From Planctomycetota bacterium (GTDB lineage Bacteria; Planctomycetota; UBA11346), in contig JALHRW010000032.1 of the NCBI GenBank assembly GCA_022841245.1, positions 1-34,522 on the forward strand: a stretch of 34,522 nt of DNA. The letters are read 5' to 3'. Shown here piece by piece: positions 24,347 to 32,806 of this stretch. Under the pieces are notes generated by a model that was not told where the DNA came from, did no database searches, and worked only from the letters and a program-made list of their open reading frames with translations. Position 1 is the first letter of the stretch. Each line of letters starts with the position of its first letter. Position numbers and translations under genes: made by a program.

Positions 24347-24409
24347 GGCCGGCGGCCGGCGGCCTGCGGCCAGCGGCCTGCGGCCAGCGGCCTGCGGCCA
24401 GCGGCCAGA
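24347..24409. repeat. heptamer tandem array, units GGCCGGC / GGCCTGC / GGCCAGC
   Basis: Nine head-to-tail 7-bp units: two GGCCGGC, then GGCCTGC and GGCCAGC alternating three times, then GGCCAGA. The alternation makes a higher-order 14-bp repeat with three perfect copies (24361-24402). It ends 4 bp from the stop codon of the small minus-strand gene. The unit is the same as at 4907-4948. Confidence 0.9.
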
Positions 24410-24413
24410 ACCC

Positions 24414-24695
24414 CTACCGCCCTATCGGCCGGAACCGCTCCCCGGCCGGAGCGGCCAGCTCAGCCTCCGCCTCTGGCGCCAGGCCACTGCGCACTTCGGC
24501 GCTCAGGCCGGCCTCGGCCAGCGCTGCGACCACGCGTTCGCACGGCAGTTCACCGGTGTACCAGGTCGAGCGACGGCGGTCGGGGGACAGCACCGCTCGA
24601 CGCACGGTGGGCAGGGCTGCAGCAGCAAGTAGCAGACGGATCTCGGCATCGCGGTCGAGCGGGTCGGCGAAGACGAGGTCGATGCGGATGGACAC
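24414..24695 (-). CDS. small HMA-like (ferredoxin-fold) protein lacking the CxxC motif
   Basis: A 93-residue protein from GTG 24695 (MSIRIDLVFADPLDRDAEIR). The order strand (IRIDLVFA), helix (DAEIRLLLAAAALP), strand (VRRAVLSPDRR), strand (STWYTGEL), helix (ERVVAALAEAGL), strand (SAEVRS) matches the beta-alpha-beta-beta-alpha-beta heavy-metal-associated fold. However, the metal-binding CxxC is absent. The frame is open further upstream to 24851, but that part overlaps the start of the FHA gene. No clear ribosome binding site supports GTG 24695. The gene is divergent from the FHA gene (103-bp gap) and ends against a heptamer array. Function unknown; the fold is inferred from the pattern of the sequence only. 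Confidence 0.5.
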   Translation of the reverse strand: MSIRIDLVFADPLDRDAEIRLLLAAAALPTVRRAVLSPDRRRSTWYTGELPCERVVAALAEAGLSAEVRSGLAPEAEAELAAPAGERFRPIGR

Positions 24696-24798
24696 CGGTG
24701 GGATGATGCTGGCGCTGCAAGCGACTGCCACACCCGAACCTGCCCCGGCGGGGTCCGCTTCCCGGTGCCGCCCAGGCCCTGAGAGTGGCCAGCGCGCC

Positions 24799-25788
24799 AT
24801 GACCTCGATCCTCATTCTCCAGCACCAGCGCCCCGATGGCGAGGTCGACACCTATCACCTGAAGGCCGGCCGGCGCTACCACCTCGGCCGCGGTTCGCAG
24901 TGCCAGGTGCGCGTCCTCGACCTCAAGCTGTCACGTCAGCACTGCGCTTTCGAACACGGCGACGCCGGCTGGCTGCTGGTCGATCTCGCCAGCACCAACG
25001 GCTGCTCGGTCGATGGCGAACGGGTCAGCGGCAGCCGGCCGCTGCGCCAGGGCTCGCTGGTCGCCGCTGGCAGCACCACCGTGCAGGTCGATCGCATCAC
25101 CGACAGCAGCGAGGATCCGGACGCCGTGCCGGCCGAGGCGCAGCCGCCCTCCGAACACTGGCCTGAGCAGGCCGAAAGCGAGCCACCCCGCTCCAGCGAC
25201 CGTCTGGCGGCAGCAGCTGCACGCAGCGCCGACACCTCCGACGAGCTTGAACCGCAGGCGGTGCCGGACCGCGTGACGCAGTCGGATCCGCTCATCCCCG
25301 GCCTGCCCGCCGCCACGACTGCCCCTCCAGCCCCTCCAACGCGGACCGAGCCGCCCCAGCCGGCGCTCGATCACGATGTCCTCGCCACCCTGCAGCCGGG
25401 CCGCTACGCCGCCCCACCGGCCGCGGCCGCCGCCACGACTGCCCCGGCTTCCGAACCGGTGTCGCGCACATTCTACATCAACGTCCTCGGCCGCCGCGTC
25501 GGGCCGCTGAGCAAGGCCCAGGCGCGCGAACTGAAGACCAAGGAGCTCAAGGGTACGCTGACCCCCTCCGACCTCGCCTCGGTCGAAGCCGAGGCATCGC
25601 TGGGCCCGGTCCCCGCCACCGTGGCCGGCACCGCCACGAATGCCGCCGGCGACGAGCAGCGCACCTACTATGTGACCCTGCTCGGACAACGCGTCGGGCC
25701 GCTCAGCCGCAGCCAGGCGCGCGAACTGAAGGCGAAAGAGCTGCGTGGCGTGCTCACTGCAGAGGAAGTGGAGAGCCTGACCCGCTAG
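24799..25788 (+). CDS. FHA-domain protein with two GYF_2-like C-terminal repeats
   Basis: A 329-residue, probably cytoplasmic protein without signal peptide or membrane helix. Residues 1-100 are an FHA domain with the phosphothreonine-binding residues in place (Gly30-Arg31, Ser45-Arg46-x-His48, Asn67-Gly68 in ASTNGCSVDGE). Residues 100-220 are a Pro/Ala/Glu-rich linker. Two copies of a unit of about 42 residues follow at about 223-263 and 288-329 (FYINVLGRRVGPLSKAQ and YYVTLLGQRVGPLSRSQ), each with the aromatic-x...GxxVGPLS...ELK pattern of GYF_2-type domains. ATG 24799 begins directly at the FHA domain; the long open frame upstream is G/C-driven. It ends 42 bp before the kinase gene, a likely cotranscribed partner whose phosphorylation it may read. 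Confidence 0.85.
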   Translation: MTSILILQHQRPDGEVDTYHLKAGRRYHLGRGSQCQVRVLDLKLSRQHCAFEHGDAGWLLVDLASTNGCSVDGERVSGSRPLRQGSLVAAGSTTVQVDRITDSSEDPDAVPAEAQPPSEHWPEQAESEPPRSSDRLAAAAARSADTSDELEPQAVPDRVTQSDPLIPGLPAATTAPPAPPTRTEPPQPALDHDVLATLQPGRYAAPPAAAAATTAPASEPVSRTFYINVLGRRVGPLSKAQARELKTKELKGTLTPSDLASVEAEASLGPVPATVAGTATNAAGDEQRTYYVTLLGQRVGPLSRSQARELKAKELRGVLTAEEVESLTR

Positions 25789-25830
25789 CCCGGTGGTTGC
25801 GGTCTAGTTCCCCAGCCCAAGGATCCCACC

Positions 25831-28545
25831 GTGGCCTCGAACGCCCCACCCATGTTGCCGGCAGCCTCCCGCTTGGCTGGCTACGAGATCGTCGGCCTGG
25901 TCGGCCGCGGTGGCATGGGTGAGGTGTACCGCGCCAAGCAGCTGTCGATGGAGCGTGAGGTCGCACTCAAGATCCTCGCACCGCGCCTGGCCAACGACCC
26001 GGCCTTCGCCGAGCAGTTCGTCGCCGAGGCGCGCGCGGCCGGCAAGCTCAACCACCCCAACATCGTCGGCGTGCACGACGTCGGCCAGGCCAGCGCCCCG
26101 GAAGGCTGCAGCATCCCGGCCGGCGAGCCGGTGCACTACTTCTCGATGGAATTCATCGACGGCGAGACGGTCAAGGATGTGATCGAGCGCCAGGGCGCGG
26201 TCGACCTGGCGACGGTCGGCAAGGTGATGTCGGCGATGGCCGAGGCCCTCGGCTTCGCCGAGGCGCACAAGGTCGTGCACCGCGACATCAAGCCCGACAA
26301 CATCATGCTGACCAGCGGCGGGCTGGTGAAGCTCGCCGACCTCGGGCTGGCGCTGCAGGCGGACAGCGCCGAGGCGGTCGCAGGCAGCAAGGACGAGCAG
26401 GGCCGCGGCAAGGTCATGGGCACGCCGCTGTACATGGCGCCCGAGCAGGCCCGCGCCCATCCCATCGACCACCGCGCCGACCAGTACGCCCTGGGCGCCA
26501 CCCTCTTCCACATGCTCACCGGCCGGCCGCCCTACCAGGGTGAAAGCGCCAAGGCGATCATGCGAGCGCACTGCTTCGAGCCGGTGCCGGATCCGACCGA
26601 GGCCAATCCCGAGGTCCCGCCGCCGTGGCGCGAGCTGTGCATGCGCATGCTGGCCAAGGCGCCCGAGGAGCGCTTCGCCGGAGCCGCCGAACTGCGTGCG
26701 GCGGTCAAGGCCGCGGTCCGCTGGAAGCCGGGCACCACAGGTCGTGCACGCGAAGGCCGCGGCGGTGGCGGCGGCGGTGGTGGCGCGCCATGGGGCGCCA
26801 TCGTTCTCGTCGCCGCGCTGGTGCTCGGAGGGCTGTTCTTCATCGCCCTGCGCACCCCGAGCCCACTGCCAACCCCGCCTCCGCCGTCGGTCGTCAACAC
26901 ACCTGATCCGGCCGCTCCGGTCCTGGCTCGCGCGAAAACCGAGCTCGCGGCCTTGCCCGACGAGCCCTCGGCAGCCCTGCCGGTGATCGAACGGTTGCTC
27001 GCCGAACCCTCACTCGCTCCGGCCCGCAGTCTGATCCTGGCCAAGCGCGACGCTGTCCGCGCCACCATCGAAGACCGCCGGCGCAACGCCCTGCGCGCCT
27101 CGGCCGACGCGATCGAGGCGAAGATCGCGACTGGGCAGGTGGGCGAAGCGCGCGACGGCTTGGCCCAACTGCCCGACGAGGCCTGGCTGGCGGAGCGCCG
27201 GCGGCGCCTGGCCGAGCTGCTGACCGCCGCCGACCGCGCAGCCGAAACGCGTCTCGGCACCGCCATCGATGGCGCCACCACGATCGCGATCTGCGACCGC
27301 CTGGCTAACGACATCACGCGTTCCGGCCTGCCGGAAGTGCGCCGCCAGGCGCTCAATGGCCGTCTCGATCGCCGGCGGAACGAGCTCACCCCGCACGTCC
27401 CTGCACCGCCCAAGATGATGAAGCCTGACACTGCGATCCTGTGGCGCGAACTGGGCGAACGCTGCGAGGCGCTGCGTGCTGTCCTGCCCTACGGCACCCT
27501 GGTCGAAACACTGCGCGGCGGAGCCCGCCCATTCCCAGACGAGGATCGGGTCCTGGTCGAGGCCCTCGCCGGGTTCACCGAGGCCGCGCAGGCGGCGGAA
27601 GTCGCCCTGCAGATGTATATCGGGGTGAACAAGCCCAAGGTCGAGTGCCGCTTCGGCAGCCGGGCCGGCACCTTCATGCTGACCCGCCTGGACAAGGACA
27701 GGATCGGCTTCCGGCTCCTCGAAGTACCGGCCGAATCGAGCGCCGACCGCGCCTCCGCCGTTGTGCCGTGGACCCAGCTGCTCGCCAGTGCGCTCAATGG
27801 CGCGGACAAACCGCGCCAGACCGCCGCCTACCTGTGGTACTGGCGCCAGAGCGATGCGCGCAGCGCGATCGCCAAGCTCAAGGACGAGGCGCTGTTGACG
27901 GCCCTCGCCACCTACGACCGGCGCACCAGGCCGCTCGACATCGCCGGCGAAATCGAACGGCGCGGCAACGGGCAGCTATCCATCGCCTATCCCTTCAGCG
28001 CCAACCGCAGTCCGGGCTACCTGGAGGCGTGGCAGGGCGGCGGTGAGCTCATCGACCGCGGCCTGCGTTGGATCTCCACTCAGATGGTGGCGATGGAATC
28101 GCGAGTTGAGGCCGAGTTGCCGACGCTGCGTTGGAACGGCGCCCTGCGCGCCCCGCTGGTCCTGGAGGCGGATGTGCTGCCCGAGCCGAACAGCCAGATC
28201 GTGCTGGTCGGCTTGACATCGGGCCAAGTCACCCTGCGCGTCGCCATGCACTGCCCAAAGCAGGTCGGCTTCATCCTCGCGACCAGGCAGGATAGCGCCG
28301 CGACCTACGAGGATCTCAGGCTCGGCACGCCACCCAGCTTCAAATCCAACGAGCGTTCGCGCATCCGCATCACCATCGATGCCAACGGCAAGTTCTCCGC
28401 GACGCTCAACGACCAGCCGGTGGCCAGCCCACGCGAGCTCGCCTTCCCCGCCGACGCGAAGCTGACTCCGGTCATCCAGGGCCGATCGTACAGCACCACC
28501 TCCGGCCTGACGATCGAAAGCCTGACGATTACCGGCAAGCTGTAG
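25831..28545 (+). CDS. transmembrane Ser/Thr protein kinase (Hanks type) with large extracytoplasmic domain
   Basis: A 904-residue receptor-like kinase. The kinase domain (about 18-300) has the Gly loop GRGGMG (25-30), Lys47 in VALKIL, HRD at 150-152 (VHRDIKPDN), DLG at 170-172 in place of DFG, and APE at 203-205. A Gly-rich hinge leads to a single membrane helix at about 320-340 (GAIVLVAALVLGGLFFIAL), then a Pro-rich stem. The remaining 550 residues are outside the membrane: a helical part to about 500, then a mixed domain, and a beta-rich end (IRITIDANGKFSATLNDQPV) that resembles a lectin-like jelly roll. GTG 25831 follows AAGGA (25819-25823). The gene follows the FHA gene by 42 bp. The ligand and substrates cannot be told from sequence. 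Confidence 0.93.
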   Translation: MASNAPPMLPAASRLAGYEIVGLVGRGGMGEVYRAKQLSMEREVALKILAPRLANDPAFAEQFVAEARAAGKLNHPNIVGVHDVGQASAPEGCSIPAGEPVHYFSMEFIDGETVKDVIERQGAVDLATVGKVMSAMAEALGFAEAHKVVHRDIKPDNIMLTSGGLVKLADLGLALQADSAEAVAGSKDEQGRGKVMGTPLYMAPEQARAHPIDHRADQYALGATLFHMLTGRPPYQGESAKAIMRAHCFEPVPDPTEANPEVPPPWRELCMRMLAKAPEERFAGAAELRAAVKAAVRWKPGTTGRAREGRGGGGGGGGAPWGAIVLVAALVLGGLFFIALRTPSPLPTPPPPSVVNTPDPAAPVLARAKTELAALPDEPSAALPVIERLLAEPSLAPARSLILAKRDAVRATIEDRRRNALRASADAIEAKIATGQVGEARDGLAQLPDEAWLAERRRRLAELLTAADRAAETRLGTAIDGATTIAICDRLANDITRSGLPEVRRQALNGRLDRRRNELTPHVPAPPKMMKPDTAILWRELGERCEALRAVLPYGTLVETLRGGARPFPDEDRVLVEALAGFTEAAQAAEVALQMYIGVNKPKVECRFGSRAGTFMLTRLDKDRIGFRLLEVPAESSADRASAVVPWTQLLASALNGADKPRQTAAYLWYWRQSDARSAIAKLKDEALLTALATYDRRTRPLDIAGEIERRGNGQLSIAYPFSANRSPGYLEAWQGGGELIDRGLRWISTQMVAMESRVEAELPTLRWNGALRAPLVLEADVLPEPNSQIVLVGLTSGQVTLRVAMHCPKQVGFILATRQDSAATYEDLRLGTPPSFKSNERSRIRITIDANGKFSATLNDQPVASPRELAFPADAKLTPVIQGRSYSTTSGLTIESLTITGKL

Positions 28546-28547
28546 CC

Positions 28548-28617
28548 CGGGGGGCCATGCCCCCCGAACCCCCCGCCGGGGCCAGCCCCGGAGCCCCGCC
28601 AGGGCCCTTCGCCCTGG
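28548..28617. repeat. three consecutive G/C-rich hairpins after the kinase gene
   Basis: Three 7-bp perfect stems follow each other: CGGGGGG/CCCCCCG (28548-28554/28560-28566), CCGGGGC/GCCCCGG (28576-28582/28585-28591) and CCAGGGC/GCCCTGG (28599-28605/28611-28617). None is followed by a T-run. They may act together as a 3' end signal, or belong to a mobile G/C-rich hairpin family. The stretch 28618-28745 shows nothing I can support. Confidence 0.55.
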
Positions 28618-28745
28618 ACCCGCTCGATCCCGGCTCACTGACGTTCGCCGATCGCGAGAACGACGTCAGTAGAGGCGTGCTCGGCGACGGCCAAGCCTGC
28701 GCCTGCGCCGCCATCGCACACACACGCTCCGGATGATTCGACACT

Positions 28746-28836
28746 GAAAGCTGAAAGCTGAAAGCCGGAAGCCGGAAGCCGGAAGCCGGAAGCCGAAAGC
28801 CGAAAGCCGAAAGCCAGAAGCCGGAAGCTGGAAGCG
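28746..28836. repeat. heptamer tandem array, units GAAAGCY / GGAAGCC
   Basis: Thirteen head-to-tail 7-bp units without interruption: GAAAGCT twice, GAAAGCC, GGAAGCC four times, GAAAGCC three times, AGAAGCC, GGAAGCT and GGAAGCG. Variants are grouped in blocks, which suggests growth by slippage. The array ends 41 bp before the preferred uvrB start codon and would be in its leader. Confidence 0.92.
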
Positions 28837-28877
28837 ATGCGGCGTGCATGAGCGGGGGCAAGCGGTACGAGGCGGGC

Positions 28878-30917
28878 ATGGCCGACCGATTCGTACTGAA
28901 GTCGCCCTACGGACCGACTGGCGATCAGCCGGAGGCGATCGAGGGGCTGGTCAAAGCGCTCGGCGGCGGGGCGCGGGCGGCAACCCTGCTTGGCGTCACC
29001 GGCTCGGGCAAGACCTTCACCGTCGCCAACGTGGTGGCACAGCTGAACCGCCCGACCCTGGTACTGTCGCACAACAAGACGCTGGCGGCGCAGCTCTACA
29101 CCGAGTTCAAAGGGTTCTTCCCCGACAACGCGGTCGAATACTTCGTCTCCTACTACGACTACTACCAGCCGGAGGCCTACGTCCCGGGCAAGGATCTCTA
29201 CATCGAGAAGGAGTCGGATATCAACGAGGAGATCGACAAGCTGCGCCTGTCGGCGACGCGCAGCCTGCTCGCCCGCCGCGACGTGCTCATCGTCGCCTCG
29301 GTCAGCGCGATCTACGGACTCGGCAATCCGAAGGAGTACCAGGATCTGACCCTGGCCCTGCAGGTCGGCCAACAGGGCGATCGTGACATCGTGCTGCGCC
29401 GGCTGGTCGACATGCAGTACCAGCGCGGCGATCTCGACTTCCAGCGCGGCCGCTACCGCGTGCGCGGCGACGTGGTCGAGATCTGGCCGGCCTACGAGGA
29501 CACCGCCATCCGCCTCGCCTTCTTCGGCGAGGAACTGGAGGAGATCGCCAGCGTCAACACCCTCACCGGCGAGGTGATCGGCCGCCACGAGCGGCTCAAT
29601 GTCTACCCAGCCAAGCACTTCGTCGTGCAGGAGGCGACACTCGAACAGGCCATCGGCGGGATCAAGGACGAGCTGGCGGGGCGACTGACCGAACTCAACG
29701 CAGCCGGCAAGCTGCTGGAGGCGCAGCGCCTGCAGTCGCGCACCACCTACGACCTCGACATGCTCGCCGAGGTCGGCACCTGCCAGGGCATCGAGAACTA
29801 CTCGCGCCACCTGACCGGGAGGAAACCCGGCGAACGGCCCTACTGCCTGTTCGACTTCCTGCCGCCCGACTTCCTCTGCGTGGTCGACGAAAGCCACGTC
29901 ACCATCCCGCAGATCGGCGGCATGTTCGCCGGCGACCGCAGCCGCAAGGAGACGCTGGTCGCGCACGGCTTCCGCCTGCCCAGCGCGCTCGACAACCGCC
30001 CGCTGCAGTTCCCCGAGTTCGAAGCCCTGGTGCCGCAGCTGCTGTTCGTCTCGGCGACGCCCTCGAAGTACGAGGCCAAGACCGAGACGGCGCGGGTCGA
30101 ACAGCTGGTGCGCCCGACCGGCATCCCCGATCCACCGGTGTCGGTGCGGCCGACCGCCGGCCAGGTCGACGACCTCATCCGCGAGGTCAAGGCGCGCTGC
30201 GCCAAGAACCAGCGCTCGATCGTCACCACGCTGACCAAGCGCCTGGCCGAGGATCTCTCCGAGTTCCTCGGCGAGGCCGGCGTACGCACCACCTGGCTGC
30301 ACAGCGACATCGACGCGATCGAGCGCATCGAAATTCTCCAGCGCCTGCGCAGCGGCGAGACCGAGTGCGTCATCGGCGTCAACCTCCTGCGCGAGGGCCT
30401 CGACCTGCCCGAGGTCACCCTGGTGGCGATCTTCGACGCCGACAAGGAGGGCTTCCTGCGCAGCCAGACCTCGCTGATCCAGACCATCGGCCGCGCCGCC
30501 CGCAACATCGATGGCGTGGTCGTGCTCTACGCCGACTCGATCAGTCCGGCGATGCGCTTCGCCATCGACGAGACCGAGCGCCGCCGCGCCTATCAGCTCG
30601 CCTACAATGCCGAGCGCGGCATCACTCCGACCACGGTGGTGAAGCAGGGCGACTACGGCTCGTCGTTCGCCGAGCAGCTGTCGGCGCGCAAGGTGGCCAG
30701 CGGCGGGGTCGCCTACGAGGGCTCGATCCTGACCCCGGCCGACCTGCCCGACCTCACCGTGCGCATGGTCGCCGCCGCCGAGGACCTCCGCTTCGAAGAG
30801 GCCGCCCGGCTGCGCGACACCATCCGCCGCATCGAGGCCGAGGGCAGCGCGCCGTCAGGCGACGAGCCGGGCGAGAAGGGCCGCAAGCGCGGGAAGAGGC
30901 GCAGACGTCAGGCCTGA
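28878..30917 (+). CDS. uvrB: excinuclease ABC subunit B (UvrB)
   Basis: A 679-residue UvrB, the damage-verifying helicase of nucleotide excision repair, loaded by UvrA and cut partner of UvrC. Walker A GVTGSGKT is at about 39-46, as in E. coli. The beta-hairpin region has [27 protein letters not shown] and [15 protein letters not shown] is present ([20 protein letters not shown]), with helicase motifs [15 protein letters not shown] and QTIGRAARN. The C-terminal UVR motif is [17 protein letters not shown], then a basic tail. ATG 28878 is chosen because GAGG precedes it and the Walker A position fits; ATG 28848 is an in-frame alternative. It converges on the next minus-strand gene with only 12 bp between. 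Confidence 0.97.
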   Translation: MADRFVLKSPYGPTGDQPEAIEGLVKALGGGARAATLLGVTGSGKTFTVANVVAQLNRPTLVLSHNKTLAAQLYTEFKGFFPDNAVEYFVSYYDYYQPEAYVPGKDLYIEKESDINEEIDKLRLSATRSLLARRDVLIVASVSAIYGLGNPKEYQDLTLALQVGQQGDRDIVLRRLVDMQYQRGDLDFQRGRYRVRGDVVEIWPAYEDTAIRLAFFGEELEEIASVNTLTGEVIGRHERLNVYPAKHFVVQEATLEQAIGGIKDELAGRLTELNAAGKLLEAQRLQSRTTYDLDMLAEVGTCQGIENYSRHLTGRKPGERPYCLFDFLPPDFLCVVDESHVTIPQIGGMFAGDRSRKETLVAHGFRLPSALDNRPLQFPEFEALVPQLLFVSATPSKYEAKTETARVEQLVRPTGIPDPPVSVRPTAGQVDDLIREVKARCAKNQRSIVTTLTKRLAEDLSEFLGEAGVRTTWLHSDIDAIERIEILQRLRSGETECVIGVNLLREGLDLPEVTLVAIFDADKEGFLRSQTSLIQTIGRAARNIDGVVVLYADSISPAMRFAIDETERRRAYQLAYNAERGITPTTVVKQGDYGSSFAEQLSARKVASGGVAYEGSILTPADLPDLTVRMVAAAEDLRFEEAARLRDTIRRIEAEGSAPSGDEPGEKGRKRGKRRRRQA

Positions 30918-30929
30918 GAACGCAGCCTT

Positions 30930-32048
30930 CTACCGCAGCTTCCACGGTTCCTGCGGCGGATCCGGCCAGCGCACATCGGGCAGGCGCTCGGAGAAATCCC
31001 AGACGCCGCCTTGCGGCGCCTCCGGCAGCGTGATGCCCCATTCGCGCACCTCGGCGAGATCGCGCGGCGGGCGGCCGCGCTTCTCCGCCTCGGCCTGCAC
31101 ATCAAGCCGCACGGTCTGGGTCCCCTTGCGGAAGCGGACCTGCTCCTGGCCGGGGCTGAGCACGCGCTCGCCGGAACGGATCCACGGCCAGCCGTAGGGA
31201 TCGCAGCGCAGGCTGCCGTCGGCCGCCACCGGAGCCCAGGGCGGCGTCCCCCGTGGCCAGCGCTTGGCGACCGCCAGCGGATCGAGCACCACCGCGTCGC
31301 CGATGAGCGCAGGGTAGGACAGCTTGGGCAGGATCGCGCAGCCATGCTGCGCCAGCAGTTCGCGCACCGTCCCCTCGACGAAGAGGCCCAACGGCGTCCC
31401 CGGCTTGGTGCTGCGCATCTGCTCCAGCCAGTAGGGCAGGGATTCCAGCCCCTCGATGTTGGTGAAGGACAGACCCCGCAGCCAGTCGCGCACCGACTGC
31501 TTGCCCTCCTCGGTCAGCTCGGACTGCTCCCAGGCATGGAGCCAGCGTTGCAGCGCCTGCGGGTTGCGCTTGGCCCACTCGAAGTTGACCGCCAATTCGG
31601 CACTGGCCAGCCGCCAGAGATCGGAATCGCCAGGCCGAGCGAGCAAGCCCCGCATGACGAAGCCCAGGCCGACGCGGTGCTGCTTCAGCACCCCGCTGGT
31701 GTTGGTCACGGCGTGCTGGTAGAACGGGACGAAATGCGGATCGAGGCTGATCAAGGTGTCGTACAGCCGCTCGAATCCACCACGCCGGTCGAGGCCGGCG
31801 ACCTGGTCGTCCTGGCGCTCGACCTGCAGCTGGAAGTAGGCGAACGAGTCGATCCAGCGCAGTTTGGCTACCGCCGTCGGCTGGCCCAGCGACAGCGCCT
31901 GCGCCACCGCCGGAGATGGCAGGAAATCGAGTTCCTTGGCCCGCGGCTTCGGCACCGTGCCGATGAATCGCGAACCGTTCCACGCCAGGGCCGCCACCCC
32001 CAGGATGGCGACTACCGGCCACAGGGCGATACCGCGGGCCGCAATCAT
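30930..32048 (-). CDS. membrane-anchored helical protein at the end of the ABC operon
   Basis: I do not recognise a named family. The protein has 372 residues. It starts with one hydrophobic helix (about 7-24, IALWPVVAILGVAALAW) and is otherwise soluble and mostly helical up to about 240. Patterns such as RLYDTLISLDPHFVPFYQHA and SDLWRLASAELAVNFEWAKRNP resemble TPR-type helix pairs. The C-terminal 120 residues are rich in Pro, Trp and Arg, with DPYGWPWIR and VRFRKGTQTV. It is likely outside the cytoplasmic membrane, tethered by the N-terminal helix. ATG 32048 lies 2 bp after the permease stop, so translation is coupled and a role with the transporter is likely. Confidence 0.8.
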   Translation of the reverse strand: MIAARGIALWPVVAILGVAALAWNGSRFIGTVPKPRAKELDFLPSPAVAQALSLGQPTAVAKLRWIDSFAYFQLQVERQDDQVAGLDRRGGFERLYDTLISLDPHFVPFYQHAVTNTSGVLKQHRVGLGFVMRGLLARPGDSDLWRLASAELAVNFEWAKRNPQALQRWLHAWEQSELTEEGKQSVRDWLRGLSFTNIEGLESLPYWLEQMRSTKPGTPLGLFVEGTVRELLAQHGCAILPKLSYPALIGDAVVLDPLAVAKRWPRGTPPWAPVAADGSLRCDPYGWPWIRSGERVLSPGQEQVRFRKGTQTVRLDVQAEAEKRGRPPRDLAEVREWGITLPEAPQGGVWDFSERLPDVRWPDPPQEPWKLR

Positions 32049-32050
32049 GC

Positions 32051-32806
32051 TCAGAGCTGCTTGCGGCGGAACACCGCGATCGAGATGACCAGCAGCAGGC
32101 CGATCCACAGGGCGGCATAGGCGAGGGAGAGGAACGCGTCGGAGGCGGTCATGGCGTTGCCGTGGATGGCCTGGGCGCGGAAGGTGAAATAGCCGAGGTT
32201 GGGGATGACGGCGGCGGCGGCGGCGGCGAGGGTGCGCTGCCAGCCCTGCAGGTGATCGATCAGCTGCGGCAGGGTGGCGACGGCATGGCCGAGGGCGAAC
32301 ACCGCCAGGCTGAGGACCGCGGACAGCAGCGGTCCGGCCAGCATCGACAGGCACAGGCCGACCGCCGCCATGACCAGCACCTCCAGGCAGGTCATGCCGA
32401 CCGCCAGGACCAGCCACGGATTCAGCGGGGCGCCGGTGATCCACACGTAGAGCAGCCCTATCGCCGCCATCGCCAGCTGGCCGGCGATCAGCGCCGCCGA
32501 CAGGCCGAGGTACTTGCCGATGACGAAGCGCCAGCGCGGCAGCGGCCGGCACAGCACGGTATACAGCGTCTTCTGCTGGATCTCGCTCTGCACCAGGACG
32601 GTGCCGGTGGCGACCGCGACCAGCACGCCGATCACCGACTGCAGCGCCATGACCAGGTCGAGCGCGACGATGTTGCCGTCGGTCGAGCTGACCCAGCCGA
32701 CCACGCGGGTGAGCAGGGCGCAGACCGCGAAGATCAGCAGCAGGCCGAGGAAGGCGCGCGAACGCACCGCCTCGCGGCAGGTGGCACCGGCGACGATCCC
32801 GATCAT
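32051..32806 (-). CDS. ABC transporter permease (ABC-2 type)
   Basis: A 251-residue protein with six membrane helices (for example LGLLLIFAVCALLTRVV, VIGVLVAVATGTVLV and ALWIGLLLVISIAVFRRKQL). Between helices 2 and 3 lies the QKTLYTVLCRPLPRWRFVIGKYLG loop, typical of ABC-2 permeases (the E-x-x-x-x-T...L..P..R pattern). It should form an exporter or membrane-remodelling complex with the ATPase upstream. ATG 32806 overlaps the ATPase stop by 4 bp (ATGA). The substrate is not predictable from sequence. Confidence 0.88.
   Translation of the reverse strand: MIGIVAGATCREAVRSRAFLGLLLIFAVCALLTRVVGWVSSTDGNIVALDLVMALQSVIGVLVAVATGTVLVQSEIQQKTLYTVLCRPLPRWRFVIGKYLGLSAALIAGQLAMAAIGLLYVWITGAPLNPWLVLAVGMTCLEVLVMAAVGLCLSMLAGPLLSAVLSLAVFALGHAVATLPQLIDHLQGWQRTLAAAAAAVIPNLGYFTFRAQAIHGNAMTASDAFLSLAYAALWIGLLLVISIAVFRRKQL

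Noticed and set aside
24347-24409. CRISPR-like array
   Set aside because: The repeats are contiguous 7-mers without spacers, and no cas genes are present. The same applies to the other heptamer arrays.
24193-24798. A 202-residue N-terminal extension of the FHA protein
   Set aside because: The extension runs through the heptamer array and the HMA-like gene on the other strand and has random Arg/Pro-rich composition. ATG 24799 starts exactly at the FHA domain.
28635-30302. A minus-strand open frame of 555 codons opposite uvrB
   Set aside because: It is the antisense of a certain uvrB and includes the translated heptamer array; no domain is visible.
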